Positions 57,608 to 64,000 of a stretch of 64,000 bases of DNA are shown in pieces. Source of the DNA: Okeanomitos corallinicola TIOX110 (lineage in GTDB: Bacteria > Cyanobacteriota > Cyanobacteriia > Cyanobacteriales > Nostocaceae); the NCBI RefSeq assembly GCF_038050375.1, contig NZ_CP150886.1, positions 1,653,318 to 1,717,317 on the forward strand, read 5' to 3'. Each line of letters starts with the position of its first letter. Position 1 is the stretch's first letter. A program made the translations under genes and the position numbers. Below the pieces are notes generated by a model. That model was given only the letters and a program-made list of their open reading frames with translations. It did no database searches and was not told the origin of the DNA.

Positions 57608-58279
57608 ATGTCTCAAAATAAACAAACTCACTCTCTTCCTACTGTCACCTGTCACCTGTCACCTGTCACCTATTACCAACCTGTCACCTCATCTGATGAT
57701 TACGTTAACATTGCTTCACTCAACCAATATTCCTATTGTCCCCATCGTTGTTGGTTGATTCATTGCGCTGGTGAATTTATTGATAATCAATACACTATTG
57801 AAGGTACAAGTTTACATGAACGAGTTCACACAATGAGCGAAGGAAACAGAGATGAAATTTACCAAATTAGGGCAATTTATCTCAAATCTGATCAATATCA
57901 ATTAATTGGTAAATCGGATTTAATTGAGTTTGAAAATGGCGAATTTTACCCAATTGAATATAAACGTGGACGCAAGGGAGAATGGGATAATGATGAATTA
58001 CAAGTTTGCGCTCAGGCTTTGTGTTTGGAGGAAATGACGGGTAAAAATATCAATTCTGGTTATATCTATTATGCCCAAACTCATCAACGTCAATTAGTAG
58101 AAATTACTGAAGAATTACGAGCAAATACTATTGCCACTATTGAAGCTGTACAAACTTTGCTTTTTACAGGTGCAATGCCAAAACCAATAAAAACAAAACG
58201 CTGTAATGGTTGTAGTTTATTTTCTCGTTGTTTACCCCAAGCTGTTGATAAAGTCGGACGTTATCAAGAAGCAAATTAA
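57608..58279 (+). CDS. cas4: Cas4 nuclease with STRR-coded N-terminal segment
   Basis: The product (223 aa) has Cas4 features: C44-P-H-R-C48 and C199, C202, C208 for an iron-sulfur cluster, and the PD-(D/E)XK core in IGKSDLIEFENGEFYPIEYKRG. Cas4 trims and selects PAM-flanked DNA before spacer insertion. The N-terminal ~28 residues ([17 protein letters not shown]) are a translation of CTGTCAC heptamers inside the frame, with no better downstream start before N-I-A-S-L-N-Q-Y. The native 5' end was apparently invaded by the repeat. Confidence 0.92.
   Translation: MSQNKQTHSLPTVTCHLSPVTYYQPVTSSDDYVNIASLNQYSYCPHRCWLIHCAGEFIDNQYTIEGTSLHERVHTMSEGNRDEIYQIRAIYLKSDQYQLIGKSDLIEFENGEFYPIEYKRGRKGEWDNDELQVCAQALCLEEMTGKNINSGYIYYAQTHQRQLVEITEELRANTIATIEAVQTLLFTGAMPKPIKTKRCNGCSLFSRCLPQAVDKVGRYQEAN
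57642..57687. repeat. CTGTCAC heptamers inside cas4
   Basis: Four CTGTCAC units (57642-57670) and an isolated fifth (57680-57686) lie within the 5' coding part of cas4 and are read in frame. Confidence 0.88.
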
Positions 58280-58334
58280 TCATCAGAGGTAATGGGTAAT
58301 TGGTAATTGGTAAAAATACTCTCTTACCTTCTTA

Positions 58335-58364
58335 CTGTCACCTGTCACCTGTTCCCTGTCACCT
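58335..58364. repeat. CTGTCAC/CTGTTCC repeat upstream of cas1
   Basis: Four heptamers (one with TTCC) end about 4 bp before the cas1 ribosome binding site (TTGGAGGA). Confidence 0.85.
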
Positions 58365-58381
58365 ATTTGGAGGATTTTATC

Positions 58382-59386
58382 ATGGGTACTCTTTACGTTT
58401 CACAAGCAGATTCTTTTATTGGTAAAGTTGATGAAAGAATCCATGTCAAGTTTGAAAAGAAAACTATCATAGATGTAGCTTTTATTAAGTTAGATGGTGT
58501 GGTAGTTTTGGGTCGTTCTACAGTCTCTCCTGCTGTGGTTTCTGAATTGATGAATCGTCATATTCCTCTATCTTTTATTGATGAAAGAGGTCATTACTTA
58601 GGCAGATTACAACCGGAAATGTCTGGTAATATTTTTGTGAGAAAAGCACAATGGCAAGCAGCAGGAAATACACCCCAATCTGTTCATATTGTCCAGGGTT
58701 TTGTCCGAGGTAAATTAAAGAATTATCGTCAGCTTTTGGTACGTCGGCAACGGGAATCTGATCATCTTGATTTAGCTGCTGATATTACTCGTCTGGAAAA
58801 TATAATTTCTGCAATTGATAAAACAGAAAGTATTGATTCTTTACGAGGTTTAGAAGGTGCTGGTAGTGCTGTTTATTTTGGTTGTTTCAATCGCTTAATT
58901 ATTAATCCTAATTTTGAATTTACTAAGCGTGTCCGTCGTCCACCTACTGACCCGGTAAATTCATTATTGAGTTTTGGTTATTCTCTGTTACGTCATGATG
59001 TTCAAAGTGCTGTAAATATTGTGGGGTTTGATCCTTTTTTGGGATATTTACATTTTGATCGTTATAATCGTCCTTCTTTGGTGTTAGATTTAATGGAAGA
59101 ATTTAGACCTTTGGTGGTTGATGCTTTGGTTTTAACTTTGTTGAATAAACAGTTTTTAAAGCCGGATGATTTTATTAGTGAACCTTTGAGTAATGCTGTT
59201 TCTCTTACTGCTGAAGGTAGAAAGATTTTTCTGACTAATTATGAAAAGAAAAAACAATCGGAGTTTAAACACCCGGTAATGGGTAAAAAATGCACTTATC
59301 GAGAATCTTTTGAATTACAAGCTAGGTTATTAGCTAAATATTTGATGGGAACAACTGATAAGTATCCTCCTTTATTTATTAGGTGA
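58382..59386 (+). CDS. cas1: Cas1 integrase
   Basis: ATG 58382 with TTGGAGGA 8 bp upstream gives 334 aa (MGTLYVSQADSF); a longer frame from 58307 is repeat-derived. The Cas1 motifs are SLRGLEGAGSAVYFGCFN (Glu), FLGYLHFDRYNRPSLVLDLM (His) and MEEFRPLVVDALVL (Asp/Glu metal site). It integrates new spacers with Cas2. The stop TGA (ATT AGG TGA) comes from a GGTGACA repeat that follows. Confidence 0.96.
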   Translation: MGTLYVSQADSFIGKVDERIHVKFEKKTIIDVAFIKLDGVVVLGRSTVSPAVVSELMNRHIPLSFIDERGHYLGRLQPEMSGNIFVRKAQWQAAGNTPQSVHIVQGFVRGKLKNYRQLLVRRQRESDHLDLAADITRLENIISAIDKTESIDSLRGLEGAGSAVYFGCFNRLIINPNFEFTKRVRRPPTDPVNSLLSFGYSLLRHDVQSAVNIVGFDPFLGYLHFDRYNRPSLVLDLMEEFRPLVVDALVLTLLNKQFLKPDDFISEPLSNAVSLTAEGRKIFLTNYEKKKQSEFKHPVMGKKCTYRESFELQARLLAKYLMGTTDKYPPLFIR

Positions 59387-59424
59387 CAGTTTTTAGGTGA
59401 CAGGTTACAGGTTACAGGTGACAG
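59383..59424. repeat. GGTGACA/GGTTACA repeat at the cas1 3' end
   Basis: The array supplies the cas1 stop codon and mixes GGTGACA with GGTTACA and a TTTTTA interruption, as between cas6 and the four-helix-bundle gene. Confidence 0.85.
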
Positions 59425-59438
59425 TGAAGAAGTGTTAC

Positions 59439-59467
59439 CAATTACGAATTACGAATTACGAATTACA
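59439..59467. repeat. GAATTAC heptamer array
   Basis: About four units of GAATTAC directly upstream of cas2. This is another 7-bp STRR family in the same short gap. Confidence 0.8.
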
Positions 59468-59472
59468 AATTT

Positions 59473-59745
59473 ATGAATGTTGTTGTTTCTTATGATGTTT
59501 CTGAGGATAAACGTAGGACGAAAATTCACAATATCCTCAAGTCTTATGGTCAATGGGTGCAGTATAGTATTTTTGAGTGTGAATTGACTGATACTCAGTA
59601 TGCTAAGTTGAGATCGCGTCTTAATAAACTCATTAAGTCTGATACCGATAGCATCCGTTTCTATTTTCTGTGTGCTTGCTGTCACGGTAAAATAGAAAGA
59701 ATCGGTGGTCAACAACCCCGCGATCACACTATTTTCTTCGCTTGA
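59473..59745 (+). CDS. cas2: Cas2
   Basis: The product (90 aa) has a ferredoxin-like fold: MNVVVSYDVSEDKRRTKIHN with the conserved Asp at strand 1, then GQWVQYSIFECELTD and RFYFLCACC. It forms the Cas1-Cas2 integration complex. It is followed immediately by the CRISPR leader. Confidence 0.95.
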   Translation: MNVVVSYDVSEDKRRTKIHNILKSYGQWVQYSIFECELTDTQYAKLRSRLNKLIKSDTDSIRFYFLCACCHGKIERIGGQQPRDHTIFFA

Positions 59746-59972
59746 TGCGCCAGGGGGTGGGTGTAAAAATTTCGGTTTCTCAAAAATCCTCTGAAGTCTT
59801 TTCTACACAAGGCTTTGCTGATTTTTTCTCTACCTAACCCCTGGCGCACCTTACACTGTAAGACTTTCAGCGTTTTTTACTCTTGACACTATTCCTGAAA
59901 TGGACTATGATGATGACGTTGGCGCAATCGAACCTTGAAAACTTAATATACTAAGGGTTTCAAAGTGCCGCA
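59746..59972 (+). promoter_or_regulatory. CRISPR leader
   Basis: This AT-rich non-coding stretch lies between cas2 and the first repeat, on the side expected from the ATTGAAAC 3' end of the repeats. It starts with an 11-bp perfect inverted repeat, TGCGCCAGGGG (59746-59756) and CCCCTGGCGCA (59838-59848). TTGACA at about 59883-59888 resembles a -35 box, with the array promoter downstream. Orientation is also supported by the degenerate repeat at the far end. Confidence 0.75.
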
Positions 59973-60672
59973 GTTGAAATTTCACCTACTCCCTATTAGG
60001 GATTGAAACTTTAAGACGATTTTTAAAATTGATTGTTTTGAAATTGTTGAAATTTCACCTACTCCCTATTAGGGATTGAAACTTATACTGTTTTTGGATT
60101 CTTTACCCCATTTTCTACGTTGAAATTTCACCTACTCCCTATTAGGGATTGAAACAGGGTTAATCTCTAAGAACTTATCAACTAGAGATTTAGGAGCGAG
60201 TTGAAATTTCACCTACTCCCTATTAGGGATTGAAACATCAGTTGTCAGTAGTTTAGAACGACTAGCTAAAGTTGAAATTTCACCTACTCCCTATTAGGGA
60301 TTGAAACTGTACGTAATAATCCGAGATGAGGTGACAGACTGGGTTGAAATTTCACCTACTCCCTATTAGGGATTGAAACCCTTGGTATTCCCAAACACTA
60401 ATAGAAATATCTTTTGTTGAAATTTCACCTACTCCCTATTAGGGATTGAAACTTACAGAATCAATTGGAAGGATGCAGCTATACACAGTTGAAATTTCAC
60501 CTACTCCCTATTAGGGATTGAAACTCTATACAGCCACTGCATCCGGTTTTATACTGTTTTTGGATGTTGAAATTTCACCTACTCCCTATTAGGGATTGAA
60601 ACGGGTCTAAAACTGGACATCCACTTCAATCTTTTGTTGAAACTTCCCTAAATCCCTATGAGGGATTGAAAC
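59973..60672 (+). CRISPR. Type I-D CRISPR array, 10 repeats and 9 spacers
   Basis: The 37-bp repeat starts GTTGAAATTTCACC and ends AGGGATTGAAAC. Starts: 59973, 60046, 60119, 60200, 60271, 60343, 60416, 60488, 60566, 60636. The first nine are identical; the tenth differs at six positions, marking the leader-distal end. Spacers are 36, 36, 44, 34, 35, 36, 35, 41 and 33 bp. The ATTGAAAC 3' end would be the 8-nt handle left by Cas6. Spacers 2 and 8 share TTATACTGTTTTTGGAT. It directly follows cas2 and its leader. Confidence 0.98.
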
Positions 60673-60770
60673 CTTTGCTTCTAGCCTTGTGAAATATACG
60701 CTAAAATACCCACAGTAACTAGCTTTTTTAACTTTTAATTGTCTGCTAACTTTTAAATTCCTAACTCCTT

Positions 60771-62711
60771 ATGACCATACAAAATACTGTTGAATTCCAA
60801 GATGCCTATGATGTAATTATCGTCGGTGCAGGTCACGCTGGTTGCGAAGCAGCTTTAGCTACTGCTCGCCTCGGTTGTCGAACTCTGCTATTAACCCTTA
60901 ACCTCGATAAAATCGCTTGGCAACCTTGTAACCCCGCAGTCGGTGGCCCGGCAAAATCTCAATTAACCCACGAAGTAGACGCATTAGGTGGGGAAATTGG
61001 TAAAGTTGCAGACCGCACATATTTACAAAAACGTATCCTCAACTCTTCACGAGGCCCAGCAGTCTGGGCATTACGGGCGCAAACCGATAAGCGCGAATAT
61101 GCAGCAATAATGAAAGGAATTGTCGAAAACCAAGAAAATTTGACAATTCGAGAAAGCATGGTCACAGATTTAGTCTTAGGAAAAAATGATGAAATTATCG
61201 GTGTAGAAACTTATTTTGGTGTCGCTTTTGAATGCAAAGCCGTAATTTTAACCACTGGGACATTTTTAGGTGGAAAAATTTGGGTCGGGAATAAATCCAT
61301 GGAAGCTGGCCGCGCGGGAGAATTTGCCGCCGTCGGTTTAACAGACACCCTTAACCGTCTGGGTTTTGAAACCGGCAGATTAAAAACCGGTACACCTGCA
61401 AGAGTAGATAAGCGGTCTGTTGATTACAGTAAACTGGAAGTCCAACCAGGAGATAAAGAAGTCCGCTGGTTTAGTTTTGACCCCCAAGCGTGGGTAGAAC
61501 GGGAACAAATTCCCTGTCATATGACCAGAACTACTAAAGAAACCCATCGCTTAATTCAAGAAAACTTACACCTATCCCCTGTTTATGGTGGTTGGGTAGA
61601 AGCAAAAGGCCCCCGTTATTGTCCTAGTATTGAAGATAAAATAGTCCGCTTTGCCGATAAAGAAAGTCATCAAATCTTCATTGAACCAGAAGGACGGGAT
61701 ATACCAGAATTATACATTCAAGGATTTTCCACAGGTTTACCAGAAAATCTGCAAATTCCCATGTTGCGGAGTCTTCCCGGTTTGGAAAATTGTGTGATGT
61801 TACGTCCAGCTTATGCAGTAGAGTATGATTATTTACCCGCAACCCAGTGTTATCCCACATTGATGACCAAAAAAATTCAGGGCTTATTTTGTGCGGGACA
61901 AATTAACGGCACAACTGGTTATGAAGAAGCAGCAGCCCAAGGTTTAGTTGCCGGTGTGAATGCGGCGCGGTTTGTGCGGAATCAAGAAATGATTATTTTC
62001 CCCCGTGAGCAAAGTTACATTGGGACATTGGTTGATGACCTGTGTACCAAAGATTTGCGTGAACCTTACCGTATGCTTACGAGTAGATCCGAGTATCGTT
62101 TGTTATTACGTTCGGACAATGCCGATCAACGGATGACACCGTTAGGGCGAGAAATTGGTTTAATTGATAATAGACGCTGGGATTTGTTTACCCGCAAGCA
62201 AGAGCAAATTATCGCAGAAAAAGAACGACTACATTCGACTAGAATTAAAGAACATGATGACATTGGTAAGGCGATCGCTCAAAGTACCCAACAAGCTATT
62301 AAAGGTTCAATCACCCTCGCTGACTGGTTACGTCGTCCAGGCATACACTACATTGACCTAGACCGATATGGCTTAGGAAATCCTAGCCTCAACCAAGCAG
62401 AAAGAGAAGGAGCAGAAATTGACATTAAATACTCTGGATATTTAGCTAGGCAGCAAAATCAAATCGAGCAAATAGCCCGTCAAGCCAACCGTCCCCTACC
62501 AGCAAATTTAGATTATGCAGCAATTGATACCCTTTCCAAAGAAGCCAGAGAAAAATTAGCTAAGGTAAAACCCCTAACAATTGGGCAAGCAGCGCGAATT
62601 GGAGGAGTTAACCCTGCGGATGTAAATGCCTTACTAATTTATTTAGAAATCCGTAAAACCAAGGATCAGTCTGAGTTGTCGCTATTAGGAGATACAAAAA
62701 CTTCTCCATGA
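60771..62711 (+). CDS. mnmG: tRNA uridine 5-carboxymethylaminomethyl modification enzyme MnmG
   Basis: The product (646 aa) has the FAD-binding start [20 protein letters not shown], then [40 protein letters not shown]-like [11 protein letters not shown] and [17 protein letters not shown]. With MnmE it modifies U34 of several tRNAs. It begins about 100 bp after the CRISPR array and is unrelated in function. Confidence 0.97.
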   Translation: MTIQNTVEFQDAYDVIIVGAGHAGCEAALATARLGCRTLLLTLNLDKIAWQPCNPAVGGPAKSQLTHEVDALGGEIGKVADRTYLQKRILNSSRGPAVWALRAQTDKREYAAIMKGIVENQENLTIRESMVTDLVLGKNDEIIGVETYFGVAFECKAVILTTGTFLGGKIWVGNKSMEAGRAGEFAAVGLTDTLNRLGFETGRLKTGTPARVDKRSVDYSKLEVQPGDKEVRWFSFDPQAWVEREQIPCHMTRTTKETHRLIQENLHLSPVYGGWVEAKGPRYCPSIEDKIVRFADKESHQIFIEPEGRDIPELYIQGFSTGLPENLQIPMLRSLPGLENCVMLRPAYAVEYDYLPATQCYPTLMTKKIQGLFCAGQINGTTGYEEAAAQGLVAGVNAARFVRNQEMIIFPREQSYIGTLVDDLCTKDLREPYRMLTSRSEYRLLLRSDNADQRMTPLGREIGLIDNRRWDLFTRKQEQIIAEKERLHSTRIKEHDDIGKAIAQSTQQAIKGSITLADWLRRPGIHYIDLDRYGLGNPSLNQAEREGAEIDIKYSGYLARQQNQIEQIARQANRPLPANLDYAAIDTLSKEAREKLAKVKPLTIGQAARIGGVNPADVNALLIYLEIRKTKDQSELSLLGDTKTSP

Positions 62712-62919
62712 TAGGTATAGTATAGGCTGGGGGATCAGTATGATGTATTACATAGATTTTTGAAGTTAAATTCGCAATCACTTCCAAATCGCAGTAGAAT
62801 TTAATACCATTGTGAAATCAATTTATTTCCTTGGAAATGAATGATTAGCAGTGAAGTCAAAAATTTGATTTCCCGGCCACATCATGTTTCCTTTTTCTGT
62901 CCTAGCAGCCACAAAGAAA

Positions 62920-64000
62920 ATGTCTATGATACCAGAAGCCAGCACCCATCTGATTATTTCCGAAGCCATAGAGGACTTAATTCCTGATGAAACTGTGTCA
63001 ATAGAAGCTTACGCAGAAGGTTTGATAGATGATCTCTTCACCGATATTGACACCATTCTTGATAGTGGTAGAAAACATCCTGCCAAAACTTTAAGAACCG
63101 AATATGCATCCATGCAAGCGGTAGCAGTGAAAATGCAAGAAGTAGTTTTACCACCAACTGTCAACCGTTCGGTGACGACTATTTCGTCAATTCCCAACCA
63201 ACAACCGACGAGTACCCTGGTATTCAATCCTCCATCTGTCACTGCAATTCGGAAAAGAAAACAGAAAAACAGCGGTGGCTTGAATAACCTGCTGATACTC
63301 GGCTCAACCCTCAGTATGGCAGTAATTGGGGCAGCCTACTTAACAGAAGCGGGTATAATTAAGAGTTTGACTAGCAATACCCACACAAATCAAATCCAGT
63401 CAGCCGCAGTGGTGCCAGCAGATCCATGGGCAGAGTTGGTTGATTATATGTTGGAAGCTTTGGCAGTCATTGATCAACAAGATGCCAACAATCAACAAAA
63501 AAATCTCTCCTCAAAGTTCGGTAATGTAAACAACAACCTCAATAGTTCTTTACCTCTACCCAGTAACCCATCTCTAGGAACTCTCACACCGCCAGTTTCT
63601 GCTAATAATCTTCCACCTGTTCCCAGTCGGGTAACAAATGTTGTGGAGAGAATATATGTACCCGTTTATCAGTCTCCTCCTTCTGTGCGTCCACTACCAG
63701 AGGTTGCCAACTCCCCAGCCCAAATATCTCCACCTGAGTTTGTGAATGAGAATACTCAAAACCAGCGTCCAGCCACCAAACCTGTCCCAGTCAAACCACC
63801 TGTAGCTACTAAGTTGCCTACCATCGCACCGCCCAAACTACCAACTGCAACTGCATCAGCACCTACAACAACTCAAGATATTTATTTACCCGCCTATTCA
63901 GCGCAGTTAGAAGGATTGATGGAGTTAGGTCAAAAATCAGCAGCTTTATTTAAAATTGATGGTGTGACTAGCCGAATTAACCTGGGAGAAAACATTGGTG
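62920..64000 (+). CDS. Proline-rich single-pass membrane protein, C-terminus outside the window
   Basis: From ATG 62920 (MSMIPEAST; an in-frame ATG at 62884 is the alternative) the frame stays open to the window end, 360 codons. It has an acidic N-terminus (ISEAIEDLIPDETVSIEAYA), a membrane segment near 125-150 (LLILGSTLSMAVIGAAYL), a long Pro/Asn/Thr-rich stretch, and at the end ALFKIDGVTSRINLGENIG. The last part resembles the start of a PilP/GspC-like periplasmic domain, so a role in type IV pilus or secretion assembly is possible. The 170 bp before it hold nothing clear. Confidence 0.7.
   Translation, partial: MSMIPEASTHLIISEAIEDLIPDETVSIEAYAEGLIDDLFTDIDTILDSGRKHPAKTLRTEYASMQAVAVKMQEVVLPPTVNRSVTTISSIPNQQPTSTLVFNPPSVTAIRKRKQKNSGGLNNLLILGSTLSMAVIGAAYLTEAGIIKSLTSNTHTNQIQSAAVVPADPWAELVDYMLEALAVIDQQDANNQQKNLSSKFGNVNNNLNSSLPLPSNPSLGTLTPPVSANNLPPVPSRVTNVVERIYVPVYQSPPSVRPLPEVANSPAQISPPEFVNENTQNQRPATKPVPVKPPVATKLPTIAPPKLPTATASAPTTTQDIYLPAYSAQLEGLMELGQKSAALFKIDGVTSRINLGENIG

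Noticed and set aside
60308-60342. Spacer 5 contains GGTGACAG, as in the STRR heptamers
   Set aside because: Eight matching bases are too few to claim a self-targeting spacer.
59973-60672. Self-targeting by other spacers
   Set aside because: I saw no clear match to any spacer elsewhere in the window; an exhaustive search with mismatches was not possible by eye.

Overview
The window is chromosomal DNA from a cyanobacterium, most likely a filamentous heterocyst-forming one (Nostocales: Anabaena, Dolichospermum or Nostoc-like). The grounds are the beta-carboxysome genes, the cyanobacterial CO2-uptake NDH-1 genes with cupB, AT-rich DNA with many GCGATCGC (HIP1) sites, the AgrE/ArgZ arginine dihydrolase, and many heptameric tandem repeats (GGTGACA and its complement, CCCAATG, ATTGGTC, GAATTAC) of the STRR type known from heterocystous cyanobacteria. 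The genus assignment is inference.

Layout. 1-9 kb: start of a DUF1517 gene, a GT4 glycosyltransferase, thiS and thiE, and two related DUF1565 beta-helix proteins, one ending in a SPOR-like domain and one in S-layer homology domains. 9.4-12.8 kb: a small cluster in which two proteins and a 40-codon mini-ORF share a QIGQ motif resembling amyloid signalling (RHIM-like) motifs. The large member is a NACHT NTPase with eight predicted membrane segments and a C-terminal Tll0287-like domain carrying a CxxCH haem motif. 13-17 kb: a RecB-like nuclease gene with recJ, then def with a small membrane protein gene.

17.4-31 kb: inorganic-carbon region. ccmK2-ccmK1-ccmL-ccmM-ccmN-ccmO read leftward and ndhF4-ndhD4-(island)-cupB read rightward from a shared 659-bp control region. 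The shell proteins and CcmM/CcmN build the carboxysome; NdhF4/NdhD4/CupB form the constitutive CO2-hydrating NDH-1 complex that supplies bicarbonate. A 2.7-kb three-gene island of unknown function sits between ndhD4 and cupB, and its third gene is interrupted by an IS630-type element. 31-44 kb: TPR-GT61 protein, ROK glucokinase, pyrG, cell-wall amidase, DUF2085 protein, and a VapBC-type module lying between two copies of the 3' end of the AgrE gene. 44-47 kb: a degraded IS607-type element with intact tnpB, then an aspartate aminotransferase.

47.4-60.7 kb: a complete type I-D CRISPR-Cas locus. It comprises a WYL regulator (divergent), a small winged-helix gene, a DUF433/DUF5615 toxin-antitoxin pair, then cas10d-csc2-csc1-cas3'-cas6, a four-helix-bundle gene, cas4-cas1-cas2, a leader, and an array of ten repeats and nine spacers. 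Two spacers overlap by 17 nt and expose a GTT flank, matching the known I-D PAM. 60.8-64 kb: mnmG and the start of a proline-rich membrane protein.

The main leads for new biology are the QIG-motif/NACHT/haem cluster, the ndhD4-cupB island, a four-hairpin element at 47.1-47.2 kb, and the STRR repeats that supply start-proximal codons or stop codons to several genes.
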